DNA from: Cupriavidus sp.
Lineage (GTDB): Bacteria > Pseudomonadota > Gammaproteobacteria > Burkholderiales > Burkholderiaceae
Assembly (NCBI GenBank): GCA_031181345.1
Contig: JAPSLC010000010.1
Coordinates: 47,275-111,274, forward strand
Length of the DNA stretch: 64,000 nt
Direction: 5' to 3'
Shown here: piece after piece, positions 17,255-26,755 of the stretch
Layout: each line of letters starts with the position of its first letter
Numbering within the stretch: the stretch's first letter is position 1
Made by a program: the position numbers and the translations under genes
Notes under the pieces: generated by a model
Seen by the model: the letters and a program-made list of their open reading frames with translations, nothing else
Database searches by the model: none
Told to the model about the DNA's origin: nothing

Positions 17255-18174
17255 AGGAGGGCGCCACTCGAAGTTTCGCACGGTCCGTCAGGGCGAGACT
17301 GCTGAATTACGCCAGGGAACGCGGTGACGACTATCAGCGCGTCCTGACCCGCTTTGCGATCGAACGTCTTCTTTATCGCCTTGGCCAAACGAAAGCGGCG
17401 GAGCGCTACGTTCTCAAGGGTGCCATGTTGTTTCTGACTTGGCCGGAGCATGTATTCCGTCCGTCCGGGGATCTCGATCTGCTCGGCGTGGGCGACCCTG
17501 ATCCAAGCGCCATCATTGATCTTTTCACGGACATTTGCGCGGTTGAAGCACCCGACGATGGCATCGTTTTCGATGCCGCCACACTGAAAGCCGAACCTGT
17601 GCGGGAAGCAAACAAGTACCGGGGCGTTCAATTGAGCTTGAAAGCAGAGTTGGCCAAGGCGGTCATCCACGTGCAGGTGGACATCGGATTCGGAGACTAT
17701 GTCCACCCGTGCCCGAATCGCCGCACTTTTCCGGCCATGCTGCCCGATCTTCCAGCCCCCAGCATCCTGATGTATCCGCCCGAAACCGTGGTGGCAGAGA
17801 AATTCGAGGCGATGATTCGCTTCGGCGAGGCCAATGGAAGAATCAAGGACTTTCATGACATCTGGGTCATGATGCGCACGTTCCCGTTTGAGCTTTCCAC
17901 GCTGATGGAGGCCATCCATGGAACATTGCGGCGCCGCGAAACCGCGATCCCTACCGAAATGCCGGTTGGCTTGACCGAAGTGTTCGCGAAGATCGCGGAG
18001 CAGCGGGGCTTGTGGACTGGATTTCTGCGCCGGAGTCCACCGACGCTACGCCCGCCGCCATTCGTTGAATTGCTGCAGGAACTGCGGCGCTTCTTCGGGC
18101 CGGTCATCGCCAGGCTCGCGCGGCCGGAGGAAGCGTCTGCGCGCTGGGATCCGAACAGCGCAGCGTGGCACTGA
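17251..18174 (+). CDS. type IV toxin, AbiEii/AbiGii nucleotidyltransferase
   Basis: This 307-residue protein belongs to the AbiEii family of nucleotidyltransferase-like toxins. The catalytic loop is seen as 'RPSGDLDLLG' near residues 70-79, followed by the third acidic residue in 'VQVDIGFGDYV'. The C-terminal family motif appears as 'ETVVAEKFEAMIRFGEANGRIKDFHDIW' split over residues 178-205. Such toxins modify RNA, in known cases tRNA, and several abort phage infection. It is coupled to the antitoxin by a four-base overlap. Length is normal and all key residues are present, so the pair looks functional. Confidence 0.88.
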   Translation: MKEGATRSFARSVRARLLNYARERGDDYQRVLTRFAIERLLYRLGQTKAAERYVLKGAMLFLTWPEHVFRPSGDLDLLGVGDPDPSAIIDLFTDICAVEAPDDGIVFDAATLKAEPVREANKYRGVQLSLKAELAKAVIHVQVDIGFGDYVHPCPNRRTFPAMLPDLPAPSILMYPPETVVAEKFEAMIRFGEANGRIKDFHDIWVMMRTFPFELSTLMEAIHGTLRRRETAIPTEMPVGLTEVFAKIAEQRGLWTGFLRRSPPTLRPPPFVELLQELRRFFGPVIARLARPEEASARWDPNSAAWH

Positions 18175-18204
18175 ACCCACCGCTCAGGGCGATCGCGTGC
18201 CGGA

Positions 18205-19188
18205 TCACCTTGTGGTTCGTATCCGTCGTGCCGGCTTCTCGCCGGTTTCCATCTCCGCCGCCGCCAACCGCAGGCAATCGATCAAATGCTCCGCACTCGC
18301 GCCCAGACCGGCCTCTCGCGATGCCCGCAGCGTAATGATCCCCACCGGCGGCAACTCGATCGGCACGGCGATATTCACGACCTCCAGCCTGCCTTCGCTG
18401 GCGAACTGCTTCGCCACCGAGCGCGCCAGGAAGCCGACGGCGTCGCGTTGGGTGACGAAGGTCGATACCGCGAGATAGGACGAGGTCTCGATCCGGTCCG
18501 ATGGCGGCTCCAGGCCCTGCGCGAGAAACGCCTGTTCCAGCTTGACTCGCAGGGACGCCCACGGTGGCGGCATCACGCAGGGCAGCTTCGCCAGGTCCGC
18601 CCAGACCGCCTTGCGCTTGTCGGCGAGCGGATGGCCGGGGCGAACGACGGCGACCATCGGCTCGTTGTAGAGCGCCTCGGTGGCGAGGTCCGGCGCCGCA
18701 TAGCCCGGTTCCAGCCGGCCCACGATCAGGTCCAGTTCGGACAGCCGCAGCTTGGGCAACAGATGCGTCAGATCGCCTTCCTCGATCAGCACGGTGGCCT
18801 GTGCCGAGCGCGCCTTCAGCCGCGCGGTGGCGCGCGCCAGCAGTACCGGCAGCGCGGCGCCCATCGCGCCGACGCGCACCCGCCCGGCGGCGCCGGTATC
18901 CACGGCGTCGATCTCCTCGCGCGTGCGGTCGTATTGCGCCAGCACGCGGCGGGAGAAGCGGATCAGCGCTTCGCCGGCCGCGGTCGGCTCGGTGCCGCGG
19001 GTCGAGCGGGAGAACAGCACCAGGCCCAGCATCTTCTCGACCTCGGTCAGCGTCTTGGACACAGCGGGCTGGCTGATTGACAGGAATTCGGCGGTCTTGC
19101 CGAGATGGCGGAACTCGTCGAGCGCCACCAGCAGCTGCAGATGGCGTAGCTTGATATTGGAACGCAGCGCGCGGTCGATATGGGGCAT
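18205..19188 (-). CDS. LysR family transcriptional regulator
   Basis: This 327-residue regulator has the winged helix-turn-helix at residues 11-70 ('LRHLQLLVALDEFRHLGKTA', 'SISQPAVSKTLTEVEKMLG') and a C-terminal effector domain. The wording of the N-terminus is of the GbpR/CbgR-like LysR subgroup that often controls sugar or sugar-acid genes; this subgroup assignment is from recognition, not alignment. It is divergent from the Bug receptor that heads the sugar-acid cassette, which is its likely target. The C-terminus converges on the AbiEii gene with 30 bases between. Confidence 0.9.
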   Translation of the reverse strand: MPHIDRALRSNIKLRHLQLLVALDEFRHLGKTAEFLSISQPAVSKTLTEVEKMLGLVLFSRSTRGTEPTAAGEALIRFSRRVLAQYDRTREEIDAVDTGAAGRVRVGAMGAALPVLLARATARLKARSAQATVLIEEGDLTHLLPKLRLSELDLIVGRLEPGYAAPDLATEALYNEPMVAVVRPGHPLADKRKAVWADLAKLPCVMPPPWASLRVKLEQAFLAQGLEPPSDRIETSSYLAVSTFVTQRDAVGFLARSVAKQFASEGRLEVVNIAVPIELPPVGIITLRASREAGLGASAEHLIDCLRLAAAEMETGEKPARRIRTTR

Positions 19189-19215
19189 GCCGCGCAGTCT
19201 ACCTCGAAGCCTTGT

Positions 19216-19229
19216 TAACCTGAAGGTTA
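19216..19229. promoter_or_regulatory. candidate LysR operator in the divergent promoter region
   Basis: TAACC-N4-GGTTA lies 28 bases upstream of the LysR start and about 130 bases upstream of the Bug gene. The symmetry and place fit a LysR-family site, but the motif is short. Confidence 0.45.
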
Positions 19230-19355
19230 TGAAGCAATGACGATATTGGATTGGATCGTTATGTCATAGCCGGACACAATGCCGCCCATGGCGTTGCCTC
19301 GATGCGCGCCGGCCACCACCGCGGCCACCACCAATAACACAGTGCGAGGACGACA

Positions 19356-20390
19356 ATGAACCAAGATTCCCCCACCAATCCCGCGCGCCGCCGCCTGATC
19401 CTGGGCGCCAGCGCCGGCGTTGCCACCGCCGCGGCGGCGGCTGCCACCGGTACCGCCGGCATGCTGCTGGCCAGCAGTGCCCGCGCTGCCGCCTATCCGG
19501 AACGCCCGATCACCTTCATCTGCCCATGGCCGGTCGGCGGCACCGCCGATCAATCGATGCGCGCGCTGTGCCAGGTCGCCTCGGGCATCCTGAAGCAGTC
19601 GATCGTCGTGGAGAACCGCGCCGGCGCCTCGGGCATGATCGGCACCCGCGCGCTGGCGCGCGCCAAGCCTGACGGCTACACCATCGGCCAGATCCCGATC
19701 TCGGTAACGCGCTTCTCGCAGCTCGGCATGCTGGAAATCGATCCCCGCACCGAGCTGACCTATCTGGCGCGCACCTCGGGCCAGACCTTCGGCATCGCGG
19801 TGCCGGCAAGCTCGCCCTACAAGACGCTGCAGGAAGTCGTTGCGGTGGCCAAGGCCAATCCCGGCAAGCTGACCTATGCCCACGCCGGCATCGGCGGCGC
19901 GACCCATGTCGGCATGGAGCAGTTCGCGCTGGCCGCCGGCGTGCGTTTCAACGCGATCGCTTACAAGGGCGGCTCGGCGGCGCTGCAGGACGTGCTGGGT
20001 GGGCAGGTCGACCTGCTGGCCGATTCCAGCTCGTGGGCGCCGCATGTCGAATCCGGCAAGCTGCGCCTGCTGGCGACCTGGGGCGAGCAGCGGACGCCGC
20101 GCTTCAAGGACACGCCGACGCTGCGCGAGCTCGGCTACGACGTCGTGGTCGAAGCGCCCAACGGCATCGGCGCGCCGAAGGGTCTGGACCCTGCCATCGA
20201 GAAGCAGCTGCGCGACGCCTTCCGCGCCGCCGTCGCCAGCAAGGAATTCAAGCAGGTGGCCGCGCGCATCGACGCGCCGGTGATGTACCTCGACGGGCCC
20301 GACTACAAGAAGTACGTGGCGACGGTCTACGAGCAGGAGACCCAGCTGATCCAGCGGCTCAAGCTGAAGGAAATGCTGCAGCAGAGCTGA
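19356..20390 (+). CDS. Bug/TctC-type substrate-binding protein with twin-arginine signal
   Basis: This 344-residue receptor has a long signal with ARRRLILG near residues 10-17 and a hydrophobic stretch ending in ARAAAYPE, which fits export by the Tat route, less usual for the family. The mature protein carries Bug motifs: 'YPERPITFICPWPVGGTADQ', '[26 protein letters not shown]' and 'IAYKGGSAALQDVLGGQVD'. It heads the sugar-acid cassette, so its ligand may be an aldonate or aldarate. No TctA/TctB permease genes follow. Confidence 0.92.
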   Translation: MNQDSPTNPARRRLILGASAGVATAAAAAATGTAGMLLASSARAAAYPERPITFICPWPVGGTADQSMRALCQVASGILKQSIVVENRAGASGMIGTRALARAKPDGYTIGQIPISVTRFSQLGMLEIDPRTELTYLARTSGQTFGIAVPASSPYKTLQEVVAVAKANPGKLTYAHAGIGGATHVGMEQFALAAGVRFNAIAYKGGSAALQDVLGGQVDLLADSSSWAPHVESGKLRLLATWGEQRTPRFKDTPTLRELGYDVVVEAPNGIGAPKGLDPAIEKQLRDAFRAAVASKEFKQVAARIDAPVMYLDGPDYKKYVATVYEQETQLIQRLKLKEMLQQS

Positions 20391-20400
20391 TCCTGCAAGC

Positions 20401-20432
<32 letters not shown>

Positions 20433-20458
20433 CCCGCAAACCACAGGAATTGCTCGAC

Positions 20459-21982
20459 GTGAACGTCAATGCCGTCATCCGCCTGCACGCCAACGACAAC
20501 GTGCTCATCGCGCGCCAGGACCTGGCGCTGGGACAGCCGCTGCCCGAGCTGGGCGTGCGCGCGCGGGCCCAGGTGCCGGCCGGCCACAAGATCGCGGCCT
20601 GCGCAATCGCGAAGGGCGAGCCGGTGCGCAAGTACGACACCGTGATCGGCGTGGCGGACCGCGATATCGCGGCAGGCGAGCACGTGCATTCGCACAATCT
20701 GAAGCTGGTCGACTTCTATCGGGATCCGGCCTTCTGCAGCGACGTGCGGCCGGTCGACTATGTGCCCGAGGCAGAGCGCGCGACCTTCCAGGGCTTTGTG
20801 CGCGCCGACGGCCGCGTCGGCACGCGCAATTTCATCGGCATCCTGTCGTCGGTCAATTGCTCGGCCACGGTGATCCGGCATATCGCCGACCATTTCACGC
20901 GGGAGCGGCTGGCGGCCTATCCGAATGTCGACGGCGTGGTGGCGTTCGCGCATGGGACGGGCTGCGGCATGTCTTCGCCCAGCGAGCATTTCGATCTGCT
21001 GCGTCGCACGCTGGCCGGTTATGCGCGCCATCCCAATCTGGCGGGCGTGCTGCTCGTGGGCCTTGGCTGCGAACGCAATCAAGTCGCCTCGCTGGTCGAG
21101 TCGCAACAGCTGGAACCCGGAAGTCATCTGCATACGATGGTGATGCAGGACAGCGGCGGCACGCGCGAGACCATCGCCGCCGGTATCCGCGCGATCGAAT
21201 CGATGCTGCCGGCGGCGAACGCCGCTCAACGCCAGCCCGTGCCCGCCAGCCATCTGAAGATCGGCCTCGAATGCGGCGGCTCCGACGGGTTCTCGGGCAT
21301 CACCGCCAATCCCGCGCTCGGGGCGGCGATGGACATCCTGGTGCGCCACGGCGGCACCGCGATCCTGTCCGAAACGCCAGAGATTCACGGCGTCGAATAC
21401 ATGCTGACGCGGCGCGCCGTGACGCCGGAGGTCGGGCAGAAGCTGCTCGACCGGCTGGCCTGGTGGGAGCGCTATACCGCAGGCCACAACGCGCAGTTCA
21501 ACGGCGTGGTGGGCCACGGCAACCAGCAGGGCGGGCTCGCCAATATCTTCGAGAAGTCGCTGGGCTCGGCGATGAAGGGTGGCACCACGCCGCTGCAGGC
21601 GGTCTACGAATACGCCGAACCGATCGACAAGGCCGGCTTCGTCTTCATGGACTCGCCCGGCTATGACCCGGTCGCGGTCACCGGCCAGATTGCCAGCGGC
21701 GCCAATCTGATCTGCTTCACCACCGGTCGCGGCTCGATGTTCGGCTCGAAGCCCGCGCCGACGATCAAGCTCGCATCCAACACGCCGATGTATCGGCGCC
21801 TGGCCGACGACATGGACATCAACTGCGGCGTCATCGTCGATGGCGAACTGACCGTCGCCGAGATGGGGCAACGCATCTTCGAACACATCCTGCGTGTGGC
21901 CTCCGGCGAGAAGACCCGCAGCGAGCTGCTCGGCCTGGGCGACAACGAGTTCGTGCCCTGGCATATGGGCATCGTCAGCTGA
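20459..21982 (+). CDS. altronate/galactarate dehydratase family protein (UxaA-like)
   Basis: This 507-residue protein has an N-terminal SAF domain (residues 1-75, 'AVIRLHANDNVLIARQDL', ending near the conserved 'HVHSHN') and the long UxaA/GarD catalytic domain. Cysteines in 'SSVNCSATV', 'HGTGCGM', 'GLGCERNQ' and 'ECGGSDGFSG' are those that bind the iron or iron-sulfur centre. Family members dehydrate altronate or galactarate to 2-keto-3-deoxy acids. I chose GTG 20459, with AGGA ten bases upstream; an in-frame TTG lies three codons earlier but too close to the AGGA. The substrate is uncertain because the aldolase and dehydrogenases downstream suit several sugar acids. Confidence 0.88.
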   Translation: MNVNAVIRLHANDNVLIARQDLALGQPLPELGVRARAQVPAGHKIAACAIAKGEPVRKYDTVIGVADRDIAAGEHVHSHNLKLVDFYRDPAFCSDVRPVDYVPEAERATFQGFVRADGRVGTRNFIGILSSVNCSATVIRHIADHFTRERLAAYPNVDGVVAFAHGTGCGMSSPSEHFDLLRRTLAGYARHPNLAGVLLVGLGCERNQVASLVESQQLEPGSHLHTMVMQDSGGTRETIAAGIRAIESMLPAANAAQRQPVPASHLKIGLECGGSDGFSGITANPALGAAMDILVRHGGTAILSETPEIHGVEYMLTRRAVTPEVGQKLLDRLAWWERYTAGHNAQFNGVVGHGNQQGGLANIFEKSLGSAMKGGTTPLQAVYEYAEPIDKAGFVFMDSPGYDPVAVTGQIASGANLICFTTGRGSMFGSKPAPTIKLASNTPMYRRLADDMDINCGVIVDGELTVAEMGQRIFEHILRVASGEKTRSELLGLGDNEFVPWHMGIVS

Positions 21983-22016
21983 TCGGCCGCATCCTTTCCA
22001 CGACCTCCATCGCATC

Positions 22017-23492
22017 ATGTCCCTGCAGCTTTCCGACGCCGCGCTGCTGCGCGGCCAGAACCTGATCGGCCCGCACTGGCAGCCCGCCGCGAGTGGCCAC
22101 CGCCTCGACGTCACCAATCCCGCCGACGGCGCGACGCTGACGCAGGTCGCGGACAGCGGCGCCGAGGATGCGCGCCGCGCCGCCGATGCCGCGCACGCCG
22201 CCTTCCCCGGCTGGAGCCGCCGCCCGGCGAAGGAACGCGCGCGGCTGCTGCAGCGCTGGCACGCGCTGATTCTCGAGCACCAGGAAGACCTGGCCCGCAT
22301 CATCTCCGCCGAGCAGGGCAAGCCGATGCCCGAGAGCCGCGGCGAGGTGCAGTACGGCGCCTCGTACGTGGAATGGTTCGCCGCCGAGGCGGTCCGCATC
22401 TGCGGCGACATCGTGGCCGAGGCGGTGCCCGGCCGAAAGATGCTGGTGCTGAAGGAGCCGGTCGGCGTGGTGGCGGCGATCACGCCGTGGAACTTCCCGC
22501 TGGCGATGATCGCCCGCAAGATCGCGCCGGCACTGGCGGCCGGTTGCACCGTGGTCGCAAAGCCGGCCGAGGACACGCCGCTGACCGCGCTGGCGCTGGT
22601 CCATCTGGCCGAGCTTGCCGGCGTGCCGGCGGGCGTGCTGAACATTGTCACCGCCTCGCGCGAACGCACGCCCGAGGTGGTCGACGTCTGGCTCGCCGAT
22701 AGCCGCGTGCGCAAGATCACCTTCACCGGCTCGACCCCGGTCGGCAAGCATCTGGCGCGCGAGTCCGCGGCGACGCTGAAGAAGCTGTCGCTCGAGCTCG
22801 GCGGCAACGCGCCCTTTATCGTGTTCGAGGACGCCGATCTCGACGCCGCGGTCGAAGGGCTGATGGCATCGAAGTACCGCAACGGCGGCCAGACCTGCGT
22901 CTGCCCGAATCGCATCTACGTGCAGCAGGCCGTTCACGACGATTTCGTCGAACGGCTCGCTCGCCGCGTCGGCGCGCTGCAGGTCGGTCCGGCCAGCGAG
23001 GAAGGCTCGCAGATCGGCCCGATGATCAACGCGCGCGCGGTCGACAAGATCGCGCGCCATGTCGAGGACGCTGTAGCAAAGGGCGCGCGCGTCGTCACCG
23101 GCGGCAAGCGCGTGCGTGCCGCGGACGGTCCGCACTACTACGCGCCGACCGTGCTGATCGGCGCCACGCCGCAGATGGCATTGTCCTGCGAGGAAACCTT
23201 CGGCCCCGTCGCGCCGATCTTCCGCTTCGCGAGCGAGGACGAGGTGATCGCGCACGCCAACGACACGCCCTTTGGTCTCGCCGCCTACTTCTATTCGAAC
23301 GATGTGCGCCGCATCTGGCGCGTCGCACAGGCGCTGGAGACCGGCATCGTCGGCATCAACGAGGGCGCGATCGCGGCCGAGGCGGCGCCGTTCGGCGGCG
23401 TCAAGGAATCCGGCTATGGCCGTGAGGGTTCGCGTCATGGGCTGGACGATTATCTGCATTTGAAGTATTTGTGCCAGGGTCAGTTGGACTGA
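22017..23492 (+). CDS. NAD(P)-dependent aldehyde dehydrogenase, succinate-semialdehyde dehydrogenase (GabD)-like
   Basis: This 491-residue enzyme of the aldehyde dehydrogenase superfamily has the catalytic Cys294 in '[11 protein letters not shown]', the general base Glu260 in 'LELGG', and cofactor-binding 'TPWNFP' and 'FTGSTPVG'. The double cysteine and overall wording are of GabD type, which also includes 2,5-dioxovalerate and glycolaldehyde dehydrogenases. Placed between a sugar-acid dehydratase and an aldolase, it more likely oxidises the aldehyde released by the aldolase than succinate semialdehyde; that is inference. The ATG is 35 bases after the previous stop. Confidence 0.88.
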   Translation: MSLQLSDAALLRGQNLIGPHWQPAASGHRLDVTNPADGATLTQVADSGAEDARRAADAAHAAFPGWSRRPAKERARLLQRWHALILEHQEDLARIISAEQGKPMPESRGEVQYGASYVEWFAAEAVRICGDIVAEAVPGRKMLVLKEPVGVVAAITPWNFPLAMIARKIAPALAAGCTVVAKPAEDTPLTALALVHLAELAGVPAGVLNIVTASRERTPEVVDVWLADSRVRKITFTGSTPVGKHLARESAATLKKLSLELGGNAPFIVFEDADLDAAVEGLMASKYRNGGQTCVCPNRIYVQQAVHDDFVERLARRVGALQVGPASEEGSQIGPMINARAVDKIARHVEDAVAKGARVVTGGKRVRAADGPHYYAPTVLIGATPQMALSCEETFGPVAPIFRFASEDEVIAHANDTPFGLAAYFYSNDVRRIWRVAQALETGIVGINEGAIAAEAAPFGGVKESGYGREGSRHGLDDYLHLKYLCQGQLD

Positions 23493-23562
23493 GGCCGAGC
23501 GAAGCCGTATAAAGCCCAGTCGCCATGTCCATCGAACCCGCATCGCTTTGACAGGACCCGTC

Positions 23563-24366
23563 ATGCCCGCATCCAATCCCTTCAAGACCGCGCTGGCCGC
23601 CCGCCGGCCGCAAATCGGCCTGTGGCTGTCGATGGCCGAGCCGTATCTCGCCGAGGTCGCCGCCACGGCCGGCTTCGACTGGCTGCTGATCGACGGCGAA
23701 CACGCCCCCAACGATGTGCGCAGCATCCTGGCCCAATTGCAGGCGGTCTCCGCGTATCCGAGCGCGCCCGTGGTGCGTGCGGTGGCTGGGGACGTGCCGC
23801 TGATCAAGCAGCTGCTCGATATTGGCGCGTCCACGCTGCTGGTGCCGATGGTCGATACCGCCGAGCAGGCGCGCATGCTGGTCAGCGCCACGCGTTATCC
23901 GCCGCAGGGCATCCGCGGCGTCGGCAGCGCGGTGGCGCGCGCCTCGCGCTGGAGCGGCCGTAGCGACTATCTCGATGTCGCCGACGACGAGGTCTGCCTG
24001 CTGGTGCAGGCCGAGACGGTGACCGCGCTGGCAAATCTGCAGGAGATCTGTGCGGTTGACGGCATCGACGGCGTCTTTATCGGGCCGGCCGATCTGGCCG
24101 CCTCGATGGGGCATCGCGGCAATCCCGGCCATCCCGAAGTGCAGGCCGCAATCGAGAACGCGATGCGTACCATCGTCGCCAGCGGCAAGGCAGCGGGCAC
24201 GCTGACATCCGATGCCGCGCTGGCCCGGCGCTATCTGGAGCTGGGCTGCACCTTCGTCGCCACCGGCGTCGACGTGCTGCTGTTCGCCAAGGCCGCGCGC
24301 CAGCTGGCCGCCTCCTTCCGCGAACAAGGCGCCGTGCCCGCACAGCAGTCCTCCGCCGCCTACTGA
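23563..24366 (+). CDS. HpcH/HpaI-type class II aldolase (2-keto-3-deoxy acid aldolase)
   Basis: This 267-residue metal-dependent aldolase splits 2-keto-3-deoxy or 2,4-dihydroxy acids to pyruvate and an aldehyde. Visible residues include the catalytic His in '[11 protein letters not shown]', a later Arg in 'VRAVAG', the metal-binding Glu in 'VQAETV' and Asp in '[10 protein letters not shown]'. The ATG at 23563 has AGGA six bases upstream. Relatives are HpaI, GarL (5-keto-4-deoxyglucarate) and YfaU (rhamnonate). In this operon it should act on the product of the dehydratase. Confidence 0.9.
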   Translation: MPASNPFKTALAARRPQIGLWLSMAEPYLAEVAATAGFDWLLIDGEHAPNDVRSILAQLQAVSAYPSAPVVRAVAGDVPLIKQLLDIGASTLLVPMVDTAEQARMLVSATRYPPQGIRGVGSAVARASRWSGRSDYLDVADDEVCLLVQAETVTALANLQEICAVDGIDGVFIGPADLAASMGHRGNPGHPEVQAAIENAMRTIVASGKAAGTLTSDAALARRYLELGCTFVATGVDVLLFAKAARQLAASFREQGAVPAQQSSAAY

Positions 24367-24390
24367 ACGCTTTCCCGATTTCTCCGCACC

Positions 24391-25848
24391 ATGTCCCTGG
24401 ATAGTTCCCCCCGCGACGCCACCCTGCGCGCGCTGCAAGCCATCGTCGGCGACAACGCCTGTCTCGTCGCCGAGGCCGATACCGAGTCCTATGTCACCGA
24501 CTACCGGCGCATCAGCCGCGGCAAGGCCAGCGTGGTGGTGCTGCCGTCGACCACCGAGCAGGTCGCCGCGGTGATGGCGTGGTGCCATGCGCATGACGTG
24601 CCGGTGGTGCCGCAGGGCGGCAATACGTCGCTGATGGGCGGCGCGGTGCCGGACACGCGCGGCGATGCCGTGGTGCTGAACCTGCGTCGCATGAACCAGG
24701 TGCTGGCGATCGACACCGTCAACGACACGCTGACCGTGCAGGCCGGCGTGACGCTGGCCGCCGCACGCGCCGCGGCCGAGGAGGGCGGGCGCCTGTTTCC
24801 GCTGCGCATTGGCTCCGAGGGCTCGTGCCAGATCGGCGGCAATCTGTCGACCAATGCGGGCGGCACCGCGGTGCTGCGCTACGGCAATATGCGCGACCTG
24901 GTGCTGGGCATCGAGGCGGTGCTGCCCGACGGGCGCATCTACTCGTCGCTGCGCGGCCTGCGCAAGGACAATACCGGCTACGACCTGAAGCACCTGTTCA
25001 TCGGCGCCGAAGGAACGCTCGGCATCATCACCGCGGCGGTGCTCAAGCTGATGCCGCAGCCGCGTGCGAGCGCGGTGGCCTTTGTCGCGGTGGCGTCGCC
25101 GGACGCGGCCGTGCGCCTGCTGGGCGAGGCCAAGCGGCTGTCGGGCGGCGCCGTCACGGCCTTCGAGCTGATCTCGGGCCCGGCGCTCGATCTGGTGCTC
25201 CACTATCTGGGCAATGTCGCCTCGCCGCTGGCGCAGCGGCACGACTGGATGGTGCTGATCGAGTTGAGTTCCGGTGCCGACGCCGCCGGCCTCGAAGCGA
25301 CGCTGCTGCAAATCCTCGAGAGCGGCTACGAACAGCAACTGGTGCAGGACGCGGCGATCGCCGCCAGCGGTGCCGACGCGCAGACCTTCTGGCGCATCCG
25401 CGAGGAAATCTCGGACGCGCAGACGCGCACCGGCGGCAGCATCAAGTGCGATGTCTCGGTGCCGCTGTCGCGCATCGCGGACTTCGTCGGCGAGGCCTCG
25501 CGCCGTGTGCTGGCGCTGGTGCCCGATGCCCGCATGGTGATCTACGGCCATATGGGCGATGGCAACGTCCACTTCAATCCGCTGCGGCCGAAGGACGCCG
25601 ATGCCAGGGCCTTCCTCGCGCAGTGGTACAAGCCGGTATCCGATCTGGTCGATGGCCTGGCCCACGGCGAAGGCGGCTCGATCTCGGCCGAGCACGGCAT
25701 CGGCGCGGTCAAGCGCGACGACTTGCGCCGCTACAAGTCGCAGGTCGAGCTGGAGCTGATGTGGCAGGTCAAGCGGGCGCTGGACCCGAAGAACCTGATG
25801 AATCCGGGCCGGGTGTTGCCGGCGATGGACGAGGGCGGCGCGGCCTGA
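24391..25848 (+). CDS. FAD-binding 2-hydroxyacid dehydrogenase (GlcD/D2HGDH-like)
   Basis: This 485-residue flavoprotein of the PCMH/VAO family oxidises D-2-hydroxy acids such as glycolate, D-lactate, D-2-hydroxyglutarate or glycerate. FAD-binding 'PQGGNTSLMGG' and 'GSEGSCQIGGNLSTNAGG' are present, and the C-terminal domain has the metal site 'GHMGDGNVHFN' and 'SAEHGIGAVK'. It starts 24 bases after the aldolase and closes the cassette. Its natural substrate here may be the hydroxy acid made by the aldehyde dehydrogenase (glycolate or D-glycerate). Confidence 0.9.
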   Translation: MSLDSSPRDATLRALQAIVGDNACLVAEADTESYVTDYRRISRGKASVVVLPSTTEQVAAVMAWCHAHDVPVVPQGGNTSLMGGAVPDTRGDAVVLNLRRMNQVLAIDTVNDTLTVQAGVTLAAARAAAEEGGRLFPLRIGSEGSCQIGGNLSTNAGGTAVLRYGNMRDLVLGIEAVLPDGRIYSSLRGLRKDNTGYDLKHLFIGAEGTLGIITAAVLKLMPQPRASAVAFVAVASPDAAVRLLGEAKRLSGGAVTAFELISGPALDLVLHYLGNVASPLAQRHDWMVLIELSSGADAAGLEATLLQILESGYEQQLVQDAAIAASGADAQTFWRIREEISDAQTRTGGSIKCDVSVPLSRIADFVGEASRRVLALVPDARMVIYGHMGDGNVHFNPLRPKDADARAFLAQWYKPVSDLVDGLAHGEGGSISAEHGIGAVKRDDLRRYKSQVELELMWQVKRALDPKNLMNPGRVLPAMDEGGAA

Positions 25849-25860
25849 GCGTTCATTCTG

Positions 25861-25907
25861 CCGCCGCCCGTAGTCTGCTGGCCGGGCTCAAGCCGGCTGG
25901 GCGGCGG
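25861..25907. terminator. large hairpin between convergent genes
   Basis: CCGCCGCCC (25861-25869) pairs with GGGCGGCGG (25899-25907), with an inner GCCGG/CCGGC stem. It spans the end of the PfpI-like gene and the space before it. There is no T run, so it may act as a bidirectional barrier rather than a true intrinsic terminator. Confidence 0.4.
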
Positions 25908-26625
25908 GCTCCGACAGCCGCAGCGTGCGCAGTACCGCCTTGGCCACGCCATACGCGCTGCCGGGGTTCTGTCCGGTGATCAGGCGTCCATCCTCGACCA
26001 CATAGGGCGCGAACGGCAGCATTGCCTTGCTGTACTGCGCGCCGCGCTTGCCCAGTTCCTGCTCGAGCCCGAACGGGACCGCGAAGTCCCGCTTGGCCAT
26101 GATCTCCTCGTTCCACGAGAAGCCGGTCACGCGCTTGCCCTGCACCAGCAGCTCGCCATTGCTCAGCCTGACGTCCAGCAGCCCGGCCGGACCGTGGCAC
26201 ACCGCCGCCACCACGCGACCCTGCTCGTACATCGCCGCGATCAGCCGCGCCAGCGACTCGCAGCCCGGGAAGTCGAACATGACGCCATGCCCGCCGGTCA
26301 GGTAGATCGCATCGAACTCGCCCGGCTCTATCGCTGCCACATTGACCGACTCGTTCAGCAGATCCATGAAGATCCGGTCTTCATAGCGTTTGAAAACACT
26401 GCTGCGCATGCCGGCACTTCGTGCAAGTTCCGACAGCATCAGGCTCTCCGGATCGATGGGGATCTTGCCGCCCGACGGCGACGCCAGCTGCAGCGTATGG
26501 CCGGCTTCCTCGGCCACATCCCAGAAGTGCGTGAGTTCGCTGAGCCACAGGCCGGTACGAAAGCCCACTTTTTGGTACTGGTCGACATTGGTCGCGACCA
26601 CCAGGATTCGGCGTTGCGCTGGCAT
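25888..26625 (-). CDS. DJ-1/PfpI family protein, Hsp31-like type 1 glutamine amidotransferase domain
   Basis: This 245-residue protein has the class I amidotransferase-like fold. The nucleophile elbow is 'AAVCHGPAGLL' with Cys143-His144, and Glu30 in 'GLWLSELTHF' is the third catalytic residue. 'YLTGGHGVMFDF' is the Hsp31-type loop. Members act as glutathione-independent glyoxalases, chaperones or deglycases. I chose the ATG at 26625 because AGGAGG precedes it by five bases; the frame is open further but without such a site. It stands alone, convergent with the sugar-acid cassette. Confidence 0.9.
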   Translation of the reverse strand: MPAQRRILVVATNVDQYQKVGFRTGLWLSELTHFWDVAEEAGHTLQLASPSGGKIPIDPESLMLSELARSAGMRSSVFKRYEDRIFMDLLNESVNVAAIEPGEFDAIYLTGGHGVMFDFPGCESLARLIAAMYEQGRVVAAVCHGPAGLLDVRLSNGELLVQGKRVTGFSWNEEIMAKRDFAVPFGLEQELGKRGAQYSKAMLPFAPYVVEDGRLITGQNPGSAYGVAKAVLRTLRLSEPAAQPA

Positions 26626-26755
26626 GGGTGCCTCCTGCTTTTCGGGGAAGTTCGAAAGCTGCAAGAAGCGTTCCGCATGGCAAGCGATACGGTGGCGCTT
26701 GTCCGAGAATCGCCGCTTGGTGCCTCGTTCAAGGGGCCACTGCAAGGACCAGCCC

